NCBI GenBank assembly: GCA_001599355.1
Contig: BCGQ01000008.1
Coordinates: 310,001 to 374,000, forward strand
DNA from: Nakazawaea peltata
Taxonomy: Eukaryota; Ascomycota; Pichiomycetes; Alaninales; Pachysolenaceae
DNA: 64,000 bases
Reading direction: 5' to 3'
Both the position numbers and the translations under genes were made by a program. The notes under the pieces were generated by a model. It was not told the DNA's origin. It did no database searches and worked only from the letters and a program-made list of their open reading frames with translations. Of the stretch, positions 19,179-29,364 are shown one piece after another. Positions within the stretch are counted from its first letter, which is position 1, and each line of letters opens with the position of its first letter.

Positions 19179-20561
19179 TTAAATCACCAACCATACTCCC
19201 ATTCCGATTATAGACAGTCCTATCACCACTGTTAAGATGGCGGCACCCAGTTTATCACCCAGAGACAAACTTAAAGGTGAGTCAAGGGTATCGGAAGATT
19301 CGGTTCCGGCAGCTCCGTCACCATATGACGACCCTCCAGTCTCTTGAGTGTATGGCAGTGGTCTATCTGGGAATCTAAGACTCTGGATCACTTCTAACAG
19401 CAGCATTTGTTCTCCTAATCCGTAGTATCCGTCCCATCCGTCGTACCACCAAACCATACCACAAGTCACTCCATCGGTACCACCTGAACACGATTGCAGC
19501 AGTCCTTTCAGTGACAGTTGAAGTAATGGCATGATATCGTCATATGTGGAAGGCACTAACTTGGCTGTCAACAGCATCGATCTGGCTAAGAACAGACGGA
19601 AACTCCTCTGGTCATTATTACATGACCCAGACTTTTGACACAGCAGTTCATACATGATCGAATTGTTGAAGAACACCTTAGTTCCATAAAGGAATTTCTC
19701 TGTACGTTCTAACCATGCCTCATCCTCGGTGTAATTGTATAAGTAAGCACATCCTCCTAAAACTAATCCAGCATTATAAGTCCATTGCAACTTCTCGATA
19801 TCAGTACAGTTACCGTCAATAGAAGCACCATCATAAACGAACCACCAAGTATCTCCCTCAGAAATGAACTGAACACCAACTAACCAATCATAAACCTTCT
19901 CAGCCCAATCAACATACGAATCATTCGAAGTGTATCTGGCAAGTCTAGCACCAATATGGAACAACCCAGCATTGGAGACACTGTTCTTATAGTCATAACC
20001 AGAGTTCCATTGGAAAATCTGCCAACGAAGACCTCCATTACAATGTTCATTATCCCAACGAGAAGACATAGTATTGAACACCAGCTGCAGCAAATAAAGC
20101 CATTGTGGTTCATCACTAGATGGGTTAGAAAAGTTCCTCTCCAGCAGCAGCATCAGAGCAATCCCCCAAAACACTTGATCATCATTACCTTCGGTAGTAC
20201 TTTGGTTAAGAGGGATATAATCGTCATTCTCACCTACCTGATACAATAAACATTCCTTGACCAAGTCCAGGTAAGTGTCATTCTCCATATACCACCAAAA
20301 GTCGAGCATGGACCCCCACAGAAGCCCAGCTTCCCACCAATAATATGGAGAAGTGAACTCACCGATGGTTCCTCCGTATTTCCAGCCGTCGTAATAGTTG
20401 AGTAACCCGTCTGCGATCACCGAGGTGGCATATTGCATACTTTCCAAGTCATCAATATCAAGCTCAACGGCGCTTACGGGAGCAGAAAGCGATGCCATCA
20501 ACGCGATAGGTGTTACCAGGAGCGCCAGGCCCAGCCATTTTTTTATTGATTCGATTCTCAT
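19179..20561 (-). CDS. DFG5: GPI-anchored GH76 cell-wall protein, Dfg5/Dcw1 family
   Basis: 460 residues from the ATG at 20561 (further in-frame codons upstream lack ATG). A signal peptide (about 5-30), a glycoside hydrolase 76 domain with the acidic pair in EGNDDQVFWG, many N-glycosylation sites, a Ser/Gly-rich linker and a C-terminal hydrophobic tail (AAILTVVIGLSIIGMGVWLV) typical of GPI attachment are visible. Dfg5 and Dcw1 (458 and 449 aa) are a redundant essential pair thought to link GPI mannoproteins to the wall glucan. I cannot tell which of the two this is. It ends 74 bp from the MET3 stop, convergently. Confidence 0.9.
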   Translation of the reverse strand: MRIESIKKWLGLALLVTPIALMASLSAPVSAVELDIDDLESMQYATSVIADGLLNYYDGWKYGGTIGEFTSPYYWWEAGLLWGSMLDFWWYMENDTYLDLVKECLLYQVGENDDYIPLNQSTTEGNDDQVFWGIALMLLLERNFSNPSSDEPQWLYLLQLVFNTMSSRWDNEHCNGGLRWQIFQWNSGYDYKNSVSNAGLFHIGARLARYTSNDSYVDWAEKVYDWLVGVQFISEGDTWWFVYDGASIDGNCTDIEKLQWTYNAGLVLGGCAYLYNYTEDEAWLERTEKFLYGTKVFFNNSIMYELLCQKSGSCNNDQRSFRLFLARSMLLTAKLVPSTYDDIMPLLQLSLKGLLQSCSGGTDGVTCGMVWWYDGWDGYYGLGEQMLLLEVIQSLRFPDRPLPYTQETGGSSYGDGAAGTESSDTLDSPLSLSLGDKLGAAILTVVIGLSIIGMGVWLVI

Positions 20562-21525
20562 TCTCACAGGTTCCACTTGTCACGCTATCGAATACACTCG
20601 CCTCACGTTAAATGTCTCCTCTTCAAAGTCCAGTGGTCTCCTAAGCCTTTGATCTGATCCAATATAAAAAAAGGAAGTGGATCGGCGCAAAAAGACAAGG
20701 CAATTTTTTTTTTCCTTCTTTTTTAGTGTGCATTGTGAAGATTTGGCGTTTTTCGCTCCTGTTTACGTGCGCGATGGAGTGCGGAGAGACAGGGAGAGAC
20801 AGGAGCGAAGGGGTGCACTGAGGGAGACTAGTCACAAACAGTAGAGGAGAGACAGGAGAGGTGTGGAAGGAGGGGGAGGAGGGAGAGTGAATTAGAATTG
20901 GATTCTACTCTAGAAATCATTTATCAAGAATTCTAGAACGAGCATACCGCTATGCCCATGCTACCTACCCAATTCTACGTCATTAATTCCATTCCCCTCC
21001 TTGTTATAACGGCAGCCCCCATCCTTCCTTTTTTAATCAAATTATTATATATTTTCTCACTTTTCTTGGCTCCGCTTAGCCTCGGTCTGCGCGACTATTT
21101 CTCCTCGTTCCTTAATACTCTCAACTCGTGGTCTATTTCTCTCTTTAGTAACCTGCTGACCGTTTTCGATCACCCGGTTCAGGCCTGACAAGCCTGAATC
21201 GGAAAAAACCGAGCTGACCAGTTTAGTGATTTACTTTTTGTATACAAATATCAATTATTAATTCTCAACTCAGTCACTACTATTATCCATTTGCTTATTC
21301 ACTTCTCATACCCTTAGACTTCCTCACTTCATCCCCCTCACACTCACCTTCCCCCCACTTCACCTTCTACTTTCCTCATTAACCCCCCACCCTTTGTCTC
21401 CATACTTTGTTTTGCTCTTCTCCCCTCCGCGCATCCTATGACTCGACGAGCCCTAGTGAAAAAAACTTTTCAGTCATCTGCGACTCGATCCCTCACAGTT
21501 AACTTAGTGATATCTGAGAGTCAAC
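20562..21525. promoter_or_regulatory. Divergent promoter region DFG5 / ILV1
   Basis: 964 bases. A TGACTC Gcn4-type half match lies at 21439-21444, about 80 bp upstream of ILV1; general amino acid control would be expected for this gene. A 7-bp inverted repeat TTCAGGC/GCCTGAA lies at 21178-21184 and 21192-21198. Poly(T)-rich and C-rich tracts fill the rest. An ATG at 21438 opens a frame that overlaps the ILV1 start out of frame, which matters only if transcription begins upstream of it. Confidence 0.45.
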
Positions 21526-23277
21526 ATGATGCCAATCAGATTCAGACATATCTCACGGACTGTGTCGACGGTGAAAACTGTCTCCATGGTCTCAAGAGCC
21601 CGTTTCAGCTCCTCTCTGTTTGTTTCCAACCTGGGACCTACCTCTCCTGAGGCTGTCGCTGCTGAGACTCTTGCCAAATACCCTGACCTTTGCAAAGACG
21701 ATCTTCTTCCTTCTGGAAAACCCGATTATGTCAAGTTGATCCTCACTTCCAGGGTCTATGATGTCATTGAAGAAACTCCAGCCACATACGCTGCCAGCTT
21801 GTCTCTGCGTTTCAACACCAACATTCTTTTAAAGCGTGAAGATTTACTTCCTGTCTTTTCTTTCAAGCTTCGTGGTGCATACAATATGATCCTGAAATTG
21901 TCCAAAGAACGTAAACTGAAGGGTGTCATTCTGTGTTCCGCTGGAAATCACGCTCAAGGTGTTCTGTTCTCTCTGAAACACCTTGATATCCCTGCCACTA
22001 TCGTCATGCCGGTCCTGACCCCTCTGATCAAGTACCAGAATGTCTCTCGTTTGGGAGCTGAGGTTGTTTTGCACGGTGAAGACTTCGACGGTGCCAAAGC
22101 CGAGTGCGCAAGACTCACTGATCTCCATGGCTACACCAATGTTCCTCCATTTGACCATCCTTTGGTCATTGCCGGTCAAGGTACCATCGGTATGGAATTG
22201 CTCAGACATGTAGGTGAGAATAAGAAGGCTTCTGCGAGTGACTTTGATGGTGTCACTCTGGTATTCTGTGCTGTAGGAGGTGGTGGTTTGATCGCCGGTG
22301 TCGGATCCTATATCAAACGTCTTGCTCCTCATGTCAAGATCATCGGTGTAGAGACATTCGATGCCGATGATTTGTACCAGTCTCTCAACCTGGGTAAGAT
22401 CGTTACCCTTGATCAAGTTGGTTTGTTTGCTGATGGTACCGCTGTCAAGACCGTTGGTGAAGAGACTTTCGCCGTATGTCAAAACGTTGTCGACGAGGTT
22501 GTCCGTGTTTCCACCGATGAAATCTGTGCCGCTATCAAAGATGTCTTCGAAGACACCCGTTCCATTGTAGAACCTAGTGGAGCCATGACTGTCGCTGGAA
22601 TGAAGCGTTACATCCAACAACACCCTGAGGTCAACCATGCCTCTTCCACTTATATCCCTGTTCTCTCTGGTGCCAACATGAACTTCGATCGTTTGAGATT
22701 CGTCTCCGAGAGAGCCGTCCTTGGTGAAGGAAAAGAAGTCTTCATGATGGTACGTATTCCAGATGTCCCAGGTTCTTTCCTTAGATTGCAATCTTTGATC
22801 CACCCTCGTAACGTCACCGAATTCTCTTACAGATTTGACGGTGAATTCGATGGCCAAGCCAACATTTACACCTCCTTCTCCGTCATTGACCGTGCTAAGG
22901 AGGTCTCTCAAGTCATTGCTGGCTTGGAGAAGGAAGGTTTCGAGCTGGTTGATATCAGTGACAACGAGTTAGCTAAGATGCATGGTCGTTACCTTGTAGG
23001 TGGACGTAGTTGTGTAAAGAACGAGCGTGTCTTGAGTTTCGAATTCCCAGAGAGACCTGGAGCTTTGGACAAATTCTTGAGTTGTTTGAAAACCGACTGG
23101 AATTTGACTTTGTTCCATTACAGAAATCATGGTCAAGATATTGGTAAAGTGCTTGCTGGTATCCTGGTTCCTCCAGAAGATAACCAGCTGTTTGAAGACT
23201 TTTTGACCAAGCTTGGTTATGACTACACCGAAGAAACTGATAACATCGTATATCAAAGGTTCCTTTTAAAGAAATAA
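21526..23277 (+). CDS. ILV1: Threonine deaminase Ilv1, mitochondrial
   Basis: 583 residues (S. cerevisiae Ilv1: 576). Converts threonine to 2-oxobutanoate with PLP, the first step of isoleucine synthesis. The N-terminus ([20 protein letters not shown]) is a mitochondrial presequence. The PLP Lys lies in [10 protein letters not shown], the phosphate-binding loop is GGGGLIAG, and two C-terminal ACT-like regulatory domains follow (from about 410; [14 protein letters not shown] and [14 protein letters not shown]), the site of feedback inhibition. CTG codons match Ala in relatives at NMIAKL, VIACSAGNH and GVAFSAKHL. Start chosen at the first of two adjacent ATGs. Confidence 0.95.
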   Translation: MMPIRFRHISRTVSTVKTVSMVSRARFSSSLFVSNLGPTSPEAVAAETLAKYPDLCKDDLLPSGKPDYVKLILTSRVYDVIEETPATYAASLSLRFNTNILLKREDLLPVFSFKLRGAYNMILKLSKERKLKGVILCSAGNHAQGVLFSLKHLDIPATIVMPVLTPLIKYQNVSRLGAEVVLHGEDFDGAKAECARLTDLHGYTNVPPFDHPLVIAGQGTIGMELLRHVGENKKASASDFDGVTLVFCAVGGGGLIAGVGSYIKRLAPHVKIIGVETFDADDLYQSLNLGKIVTLDQVGLFADGTAVKTVGEETFAVCQNVVDEVVRVSTDEICAAIKDVFEDTRSIVEPSGAMTVAGMKRYIQQHPEVNHASSTYIPVLSGANMNFDRLRFVSERAVLGEGKEVFMMVRIPDVPGSFLRLQSLIHPRNVTEFSYRFDGEFDGQANIYTSFSVIDRAKEVSQVIAGLEKEGFELVDISDNELAKMHGRYLVGGRSCVKNERVLSFEFPERPGALDKFLSCLKTDWNLTLFHYRNHGQDIGKVLAGILVPPEDNQLFEDFLTKLGYDYTEETDNIVYQRFLLKK

Positions 23278-23634
23278 ACTTTTGCAGCAATATATAAATT
23301 AAAATAAATGAAATCAATCGTATTTGAATTTATAAATTATATATTTCAAATCTGGTATCCCCTTTTTTTGTGAAGAGGAAAGGTGATAGGTATAAAATTG
23401 GGTAGAGGGATAAGGGTTTGGGTGAAAACGCCACCAAACATCTAGACATATCTCCAGATACACCTTCAGATACACCCCAGATACATATCTCCTATTTTTG
23501 AGAATATTCACTAACCCCAACACCATAACCCTCAACTTCATGTCATGTCTGATAATCAGCAAATTACGAAAACTTCTGGTATGCACGACGAGCATTATAC
23601 GAATTTCAAACGTCTACTGTTTTATTCTTATACA
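23278..23634. other. Convergent intergenic region ILV1 / epsin
   Basis: 357 bases between two stop codons. AT-rich, with an ATACACC(T/C)CAGATAC repeat (about 23455-23490). No gene supported. Confidence 0.4.
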
Positions 23635-25023
23635 TTATATGTCGATCAACTTGTTATCAGGGTCACCATTGGATTGCTGCAGCGGCAGGTTACCAAATCC
23701 ATACCCAGTGTGAGCTGGAACCACAGCAGTGGCTGGCACTCCTGTGTACTGGCTTGTGATGAAGGGGTTGGCCTTGCTGCCGGAGTAACCGGTCTTGAAA
23801 CCAGTACCGGATGAGTTAATGAAGTTCTGAGTCTTGGTATGTTGCAGAGGGATTCTTTGGGATCCAGTATTACCAAAGGTATCGATACCGGTTCCGGTAG
23901 CTAAAAGCAGGTTAAGTTCTGAGAATTTCTCATTCTTCAGCAGCAGGGCAGAGTTCTGAGCAGGAGCCTGTGGAGCTTGGACTTGAGTTTGAGCTTCAGA
24001 AGAAGATTCAGGTTCTTCATTGTCAGCACTAAGAGCAAATGGATTATTAGCTCCTGTTTGCATCAGCTGCTGTTGTTGCTGCCACAAATACTGTTGTTGC
24101 AGTTGCTGTTGTTGTTGTTGCAATAGCAATTGCTGTTGATACAGCAGCTGTTGTTGCTGAAGTAAGTAAGCCTGCTGCAGTTCATATTGCAGTTGCAGTT
24201 GTTGTTGCAGTAATAACAGCTGCTGTTGCTGTTGCTGTTGCAAATAAGCATTTTGCAAGTATCCTGTATCCATTTGGCTCTGATAGACAGGTTGACCATA
24301 CATATCATACCCAATTAAGACACCATTTGCAGCAGCAGAACTATCAAGATCCAAAAGATTAGGTTGTTGCAGCATCTCACGTTGCTTACGCATTTCTTCC
24401 TCCTCTCTACTTAATTGAAGCAGTCTTTGAAGAGATTCAGAAGAACCAGAACCTTGAAGACGTCTAGCACGTTCTTCTTCCAGAGTCAAACGACTCAGCT
24501 CTAACAGTTTCTGTAAATCTTCATCATATTCATTGTCTTCACGGTCATCACGACGACGACCATGACGATTTCTACGGCCTTCAGCTGCCAGCAGACGCTC
24601 GGCCCGCAACCTCTCATCATCCATCAAAAGAGAAGTCAATTCTTTCAGCTTCACTCTGATAATAGCACCATGGTCTTGTCCTCCATCGTCGGTATATTGG
24701 AACTCACGTAATGTCTTGATGATGTACAAGTTATCTTTGGACCACAAAACAACGTTGGAAGCTCCGTACCGTACTAAGAAATCTAATAAAGTCAACAGCT
24801 TCAGGACATGGCGCCAATTCTTACCTTTATCATTCAATCTCTTGTCAATCATATCCATGACCTCGAGGAATTCCGAGTTCTCATAAGTGTGATTGGCAAC
24901 ATCTCTCATCTCCAGAGTGCTCGGTCCATAAGGTTCGTTAGAGGTAGCATTACGTACCATAACTTGGGCGGTTGAGTACCCATTGGCGATGTTTTTTACC
25001 TGTCTTAAAAGTGATTTCGACAT
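23635..25023 (-). CDS. ENT2: Epsin, clathrin adaptor (Ent1/Ent2)
   Basis: 462 residues. An ENTH domain (about 5-140; VKNIANGYSTAQVMVRNATS, WRHVLKLLTLLDFLVRYG) binds PI(4,5)P2. Two ubiquitin-interacting motifs follow (DEDLQKLLELSRLTLEEE and SESLQRLLQLSREEEE), then a long Gln-rich tract (about 250-330), two NPF motifs (NNPFALS, ANPFITS) that bind EH-domain proteins such as Ede1 and Pan1, and a C-terminal clathrin-box-like LIDI. This is the full domain order of yeast endocytic Ent1/Ent2. The poly-Gln tract is a CAG/CAA microsatellite at about 24060-24250 and likely length-variable. Confidence 0.93.
   Translation of the reverse strand: MSKSLLRQVKNIANGYSTAQVMVRNATSNEPYGPSTLEMRDVANHTYENSEFLEVMDMIDKRLNDKGKNWRHVLKLLTLLDFLVRYGASNVVLWSKDNLYIIKTLREFQYTDDGGQDHGAIIRVKLKELTSLLMDDERLRAERLLAAEGRRNRHGRRRDDREDNEYDEDLQKLLELSRLTLEEERARRLQGSGSSESLQRLLQLSREEEEMRKQREMLQQPNLLDLDSSAAANGVLIGYDMYGQPVYQSQMDTGYLQNAYLQQQQQQQLLLLQQQLQLQYELQQAYLLQQQQLLYQQQLLLQQQQQQLQQQYLWQQQQQLMQTGANNPFALSADNEEPESSSEAQTQVQAPQAPAQNSALLLKNEKFSELNLLLATGTGIDTFGNTGSQRIPLQHTKTQNFINSSGTGFKTGYSGSKANPFITSQYTGVPATAVVPAHTGYGFGNLPLQQSNGDPDNKLIDI
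24060..24245. repeat. CAG/CAA trinucleotide-rich tract coding poly-Gln in the epsin
   Basis: Interrupted CAG/CAA repeats on the minus strand, broken by Leu and Tyr codons, encode the Gln-rich region of the epsin gene. Within the coding frame throughout. Confidence 0.8.
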
Positions 25024-25567
25024 GGTTGATGCTAATGGCCGATTGATCTATTGATTTTTGCCGGTATCTCTATGGTGGTTTGGGTTTATTGTTTAATCCC
25101 CTCCTCTTTATTTGTCACTGAGCCTCGCTGGAATGGTCTGCGGCGGGTAAGCCGAAAATTCCAGCGCAGCAACGGAGCAAAAAATGAATGGAGGAAGAAT
25201 TTCCTGATTAGGAAATGGAGGGAAGTTAAAAAAAGGGAAGGAGAAAAGGGAAGAGGGATAGAGAGAGATATTGGGGGAGGAATGGGGGAGGAAGAAAAGG
25301 GGAGGAATAGGGGAGAGAAATAGGGAAGAGGAATAGAGGACAGAAAGGGACAAGAGATATGGGGAAGAGGGGTGAGTGAAGATGAGAACAGATGAAAAGA
25401 AATATCAGCTCACATAGTGGCCAATATAAATTAATTCATACCTTTTTCCCGTAAATACTGTAGGCACTGTCTCTATCCCATACTAGCCCCCTTCTTAACG
25501 ATCTACAATAATTAAAACAAAAATATCTTTTAAACTAGATCAATTCTAAACCTCTTTCTCAAAGTAA
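25024..25567. other. Epsin promoter side and 3' flank of SDR copy 1
   Basis: 544 bases. A strongly purine-rich stretch (about 25195-25380, GGGGGAGGAAGAAAAGG-like words) lies in the epsin promoter. No gene supported. Confidence 0.45.
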
Positions 25568-26305
25568 TCACCATGGAATCTCAGTACCATCGTTGTTAAG
25601 GAACTTTGAAGCCTCATTGAGCTCATCGACAACCTTTAATTGTCTCTTTGCACCTTCCTCAACAGAGAGAATCTCTATTGGGAATTGCTCAACAGTTATC
25701 TTTAAACCATCCAAAAAGTTGCTAAACATATCAGTATTAACAACGCCAGGATTGTAAGCAGCAACAATAGTATCAGGTTCTTCTGAGGCAATCAATTTGA
25801 TAATGTAATTCAAATACAGTTTGGATGCTCCGTACAGATTAGTGGTGAAACCAATTTTTTCAACCAATTGAAGCGAACCAACCAGGGAAGAAGTGAAGAT
25901 CAATTTCTTGACACCTTTCCATAACAGTTCATGTTTCTTCAATTCTTGGTACAAGATGATTGCACCCAAACCATTGACAGTGAAGTGTTCCATGAAAGAG
26001 TCAGGGGAAACGTCTACCACTGGTTGATTGGTGATAGTATTAGAAATACCCGCATTGGCAAGGATAACGTCAACCTTCAGACCTGAAGCGGCAACCTTAG
26101 CAACAAAATCCTTAGTACTTTCGGCGCTTGAAGCATCATACTTGTAAACGGTAACCTTTCCAGTCTTCAGCAACTCATTCAACTCCTCAGAATCAGATCT
26201 GGAAGTAGCAATAACCAAAGTGTCTTGTTTCTTGACAAGTTCTTTAACAAGACCGAGGCCAAGACCTCTGTTGGCACCAGTGACTAAATAGGTAGTGGAA
26301 CTCAT
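25568..26305 (-). CDS. Short-chain dehydrogenase/reductase, tandem copy 1
   Basis: 245 residues from the ATG at 26305. An earlier in-frame start is possible, but this ATG aligns exactly with the starts of the two sister copies. The Rossmann motif TGANRGLG (about 9-16), NAG, the catalytic Ser (TSSLVGS) and YGASK (Tyr/Lys) are all present, so it should be an active NAD(P)H-dependent oxidoreductase; TSR after the second strand suggests NADPH. The family is close to YIR035C/Irc24-like and carbonyl-reductase-type SDRs. Substrate unknown. First of three head-to-tail copies, all on the minus strand. Confidence 0.88.
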   Translation of the reverse strand: MSSTTYLVTGANRGLGLGLVKELVKKQDTLVIATSRSDSEELNELLKTGKVTVYKYDASSAESTKDFVAKVAASGLKVDVILANAGISNTITNQPVVDVSPDSFMEHFTVNGLGAIILYQELKKHELLWKGVKKLIFTSSLVGSLQLVEKIGFTTNLYGASKLYLNYIIKLIASEEPDTIVAAYNPGVVNTDMFSNFLDGLKITVEQFPIEILSVEEGAKRQLKVVDELNEASKFLNNDGTEIPW

Positions 26306-26381
26306 ATTGAAAGTGGTGTTTTTTGTGTGTGGAGCGTAAGGCGCTAGCAAATTTCTGTAAAGAATGGAACTTTATTTGAAC

Positions 26382-26619
26382 CTGACACAAAGTAAAAGGT
26401 GCCCAAAATCTCGATTCATAGCTCCTTTTATATGGGAATCATAGCCAAGTCACTTGGCACTTCCATCTGAACGTGAAATATCGTTCTCGCGAGACTCGCT
26501 TAATCTCACAGTACCCCACTGTAAATTTCGTTTAGTCCTCGGAAATCAAAAATGGACCCCTTTTTTAATTCTTGCGCATCTTTTCAGTCAGCCCTGCAGC
26601 TTCATATACTTTGTGTCAG
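26382..26619. repeat. 238-bp segment bounded by 13-bp perfect inverted repeats
   Basis: CTGACACAAAGTA at 26382-26394 and its exact reverse complement TACTTTGTGTCAG at 26607-26619 bracket most of the copy-1 promoter. I see no clear target-site duplication. The segment also contains the promoter element shared by all three SDR copies, which argues against a recent insertion. Confidence 0.5.
26536..26580 (-). promoter_or_regulatory. Conserved SDR promoter element, copy 1
   Basis: Reads (plus strand) CCTCGGAAATC, then ACCCCTTTTTT, then TTGCGCATC, about 230-275 bp upstream of the copy-1 ATG. The same three words in the same order lie upstream of copies 2 and 3. It contains a CCCCT stress-response-like core. 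Confidence 0.6.
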
Positions 26620-26941
26620 ACCTAAGGAATTTTTTCGGAGTTTATTAGGTAGAAAAAATATCCGAACGGCTTATCCGAGGTTCAGCCGCATCTACAGCAA
26701 AACTTAGTAGGGAATCAGTGGAGTAGTGGGAGGTTAGACTTACGAGGTGGGGGATCCAGGATTGGGATAATTGAGGTCGTATTCGGATAAATATTGTGTT
26801 TCTGATAGCTTCTATGTAATCAGCTCTCTGTGAATTTGCTCTTTTAATTAGTAACAGCTGGAATAAAACATCTCTATCATTGTCTACTATATACAATTTG
26901 ATATCACATTGATTAATTTAGTTCCTATATGTATAAATATC

Positions 26942-27679
26942 TTACCATGGAATTTCAGTACCATCATTGTTAAGGAACTTGGACGTTTCATTGAGCTCAT
27001 CAATAACCTTCAATTCCCTCTTTGCTGCTTCTTCAGTGGTGAGAACTTCCATAGGGAACTCCTCTGCCTTGATTTTCAAATTATTCAATAAATTAGTGAA
27101 CATATCAGTGTCAACAACACCAGGACTATAGGCCGCAATGATGGTGTCAGACTCTTCAGAAGCAATTAATTTTACACTGTAATTCAAATACAGCTTTGAA
27201 ACACCGTACAGTGAGGTTGAAAAACCGATTTTGTCCACCAACTCGAGTGAGCCCACCAGCGAAGAAGTGAACAACAATTTCTTGACACCCTTCCATAACA
27301 GCTCATGTTTCTTAAATTCTTGGTACAAGAGAATTGGTCCCAAACCATTGACGGTGAAGTGTTCAACAAATGAATCAGGCTCAGCTTCTGCCATAGGCTG
27401 ATTTGTAGGTGCGTTTGCGATTCCGGCATTGGCGAGGATAATATCAACCTTCAGACCAGAAGCGGCAACCTTAGCGACAAAGTCTTTAGTGCTTTGTCTA
27501 CTTGAGGCATCATACTTGTAAACGGTGACCTTTCCGGTCTTCAGCAACTCATTCAACTCCTCAGAATCAGATCTGGAAGTAGCAATAACCAAAGTGTCTT
27601 GTCTCTTGACAAGTTCTTTAACAAGACCGAGACCAAGACCTCTATTGGCGCCGGTAACTAAGTAGGTAGTGGAAGTCAT
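26942..27679 (-). CDS. Short-chain dehydrogenase/reductase, tandem copy 2
   Basis: 245 residues, the same length as its sisters. TGANRGLG, NAG, TSSLVGS and YGVSK preserve the cofactor loop and Ser-Tyr-Lys catalytic set. The 5' end is almost identical in DNA to copy 1 (66 bp with no mismatch at 27537-27602 versus 26163-26228), while the middle differs in amino acids (APTNQPMAEAEPDS against TITNQPVVDVSPDS). In the SSRQSTKDF segment it matches copy 3 instead. This mosaic suggests local gene conversion. Substrate unknown. Confidence 0.88.
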   Translation of the reverse strand: MTSTTYLVTGANRGLGLGLVKELVKRQDTLVIATSRSDSEELNELLKTGKVTVYKYDASSRQSTKDFVAKVAASGLKVDIILANAGIANAPTNQPMAEAEPDSFVEHFTVNGLGPILLYQEFKKHELLWKGVKKLLFTSSLVGSLELVDKIGFSTSLYGVSKLYLNYSVKLIASEESDTIIAAYSPGVVDTDMFTNLLNNLKIKAEEFPMEVLTTEEAAKRELKVIDELNETSKFLNNDGTEIPW

Positions 27680-28422
27680 ATTAATAGTAAATTCTTGAGT
27701 ATAATGTTAGACGCTAGCTAAGTCTTAATGGAACTAAGTTTGAGTCTGGCTGTCTAAGTTCATTTTAGAGCTGATCCCCCCTGTATTTATATTAATCTAT
27801 TTCCGTTAACCCCCCCCTCGCGCCCCCCCAATTGACAATACCTCGTTTAAAAAAAAATCACCTACACACATTTTACTAAAGCACTGTAACCTCTCGCTAG
27901 TTCTCGGGTATTGAGATTACCCCTAATTTTTTGCGCATCTGTTTGGCTAGTCAATAAGTGAAGAGGCTTTGATGGTTTGGGGGTAAGGGAGGAGAAGGGA
28001 CTCTGATGAGGAAGCAATTGGATTATACAGTTGGATTTTTCGTTGGATTGAGTTGTTTAACGGAGTCAATCGGTTTCCGAACCTGAGAAACTGACTAACT
28101 AATTAAATTCACTAAAACCCCCCCACACTATCAAATCCTTAGCCGCACAAACTGCTAGCGCTTAATGCTCAACTAGCCATTAGTAATAAGATCTGGAAGA
28201 AAAAAGAAACAAAAAATCTCTTTTAGTACGAATTTGCACCACAGAGATTAATTATGGGGGATTTGAGAAACAGGATTGGGGGTTCATAATAATTTGGAAA
28301 TGAGGATAATTAGAAGGATTTGTTAGTCTGAGTAGAACATCGCAGAAAACAACAAACCATGTCAGTACAGTTTTTACATTAATCGAAATTGCTTCTTCTA
28401 ATTATACTTCTATTTAAATTTA
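27680..28422. other. Intergenic region between SDR copies 2 and 3
   Basis: 743 bases. The copy-2 promoter holds the conserved element and a TTACTAA (Yap1-type) site at 27873-27879. C-rich runs (27809-27830, 28117-28127) are present. No further gene or SDR remnant recognised. Confidence 0.5.
27901..27939 (-). promoter_or_regulatory. Conserved SDR promoter element, copy 2
   Basis: TTCTCGGGTATTGAG, ACCCCTAATTTT and TTGCGCATC in that order (plus strand), about 220-260 bp upstream of the copy-2 ATG; the weakest of the three matches but with the same layout and distance. Confidence 0.55.
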
Positions 28423-29160
28423 TTACCATGGAATCTCTGTACCGTTATTATGAACGAACTTAGCTGTCTCATTAAGCTCATCAATGACCTTCAATTCACG
28501 TTTAGCAGCTTCTTCTGGAGTAAGAACTTCTCTTGGGAATTTCTCGGCACTGAGTTTCAATCCACTCAACAAGTTAGTGAACATATCAGTGTCGACGACA
28601 CCTGGACTGTAAACGGCGATGATAGTATTTGGTTCTTCTGAAGCAATTAATTTGATAATATAATTCAAATACAGCTTGGATGCTCCATACAGAGAAGTAC
28701 TGAAACCAGACTTACCAACTAATTCAAGGGATCCACTCAGAGATGATGTGAACAACAATTTCTTTACGCCCTTCCATAACAGTTCATGTTTCTTCAACTC
28801 TTGGTAGAAAAGAATTGGACCCAAACCATTGACGTCGAAATGCTCAACAAATGAATCTGGATCGACATCCAGCATTGGTTGGTTAGCGATCATTTTAGAA
28901 ATACCGGCATTGGCAAGGATAATGTCAACTTTCAGACCAGAAGCGGCAACTGCAGAGATAAAATCTTTGGTGCTTTGTCTACTTGAGGCATCATACTTGT
29001 AGACAGTAACTTTTCCAGTTTTCACTAATTCATTCAATTCCTCAGATTCAGATCTGGAAGTAGCAATGACCGAGGTGTCTGGTCTCTTAACAAGCTCCTT
29101 AACAAGAGCAAGACCAATACCTCTGTTGGCACCGGTAACTAAATAGGTAGTGGAAGTCAT
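28423..29160 (-). CDS. Short-chain dehydrogenase/reductase, tandem copy 3
   Basis: 245 residues. It carries TGANRGIG, NAG, TSSLSGS and YGASK, so catalytic residues are intact. It is the most diverged of the three (GIGLALVKELVKRPDTSVIATSRSESEEL; C-terminus FVHNNGTEIPW) yet still plainly a duplicate. Its promoter has the shared element plus several TTACTAA sites, so expression under oxidative or chemical stress through a Yap1-like factor is plausible but inferred. Confidence 0.88.
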   Translation of the reverse strand: MTSTTYLVTGANRGIGLALVKELVKRPDTSVIATSRSESEELNELVKTGKVTVYKYDASSRQSTKDFISAVAASGLKVDIILANAGISKMIANQPMLDVDPDSFVEHFDVNGLGPILFYQELKKHELLWKGVKKLLFTSSLSGSLELVGKSGFSTSLYGASKLYLNYIIKLIASEEPNTIIAVYSPGVVDTDMFTNLLSGLKLSAEKFPREVLTPEEAAKRELKVIDELNETAKFVHNNGTEIPW

Positions 29161-29364
29161 ATTAAAAAAATAGTAGAAGCCTCGGATAAAATGTAGATTC
29201 TAACAGAGCAACAATAGCAGTAAATTTGAGCTGACGATCAAATTTTATCTCCCATATTGTTCTGAATCACTCTTTATATGCATATCCACCTCGACTCCCT
29301 CCATTCATATCATACCGACTGCCTTACCGACACCTCAACTTAACCACTTTAAACCTTCGGCTAG

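Larger units (their letters stand above)
26306..26941. other. Intergenic region between SDR copies 1 and 2
   Basis: 636 bases holding the copy-1 promoter (conserved element and inverted repeats, listed separately) and the 3' flank of copy 2. No further gene. Confidence 0.5.

Noticed and set aside
20952-21188. 78-codon hydrophobic ORF upstream of ILV1
   Set aside because: It starts with ATG but is T-rich by composition, matches no family and lies in a promoter; not supported as a gene.
21844-22911. 355-codon open frame on the minus strand inside ILV1
   Set aside because: It is antisense to a strongly conserved enzyme, has no recognisable domain, and results from the codon bias of ILV1 on the other strand.
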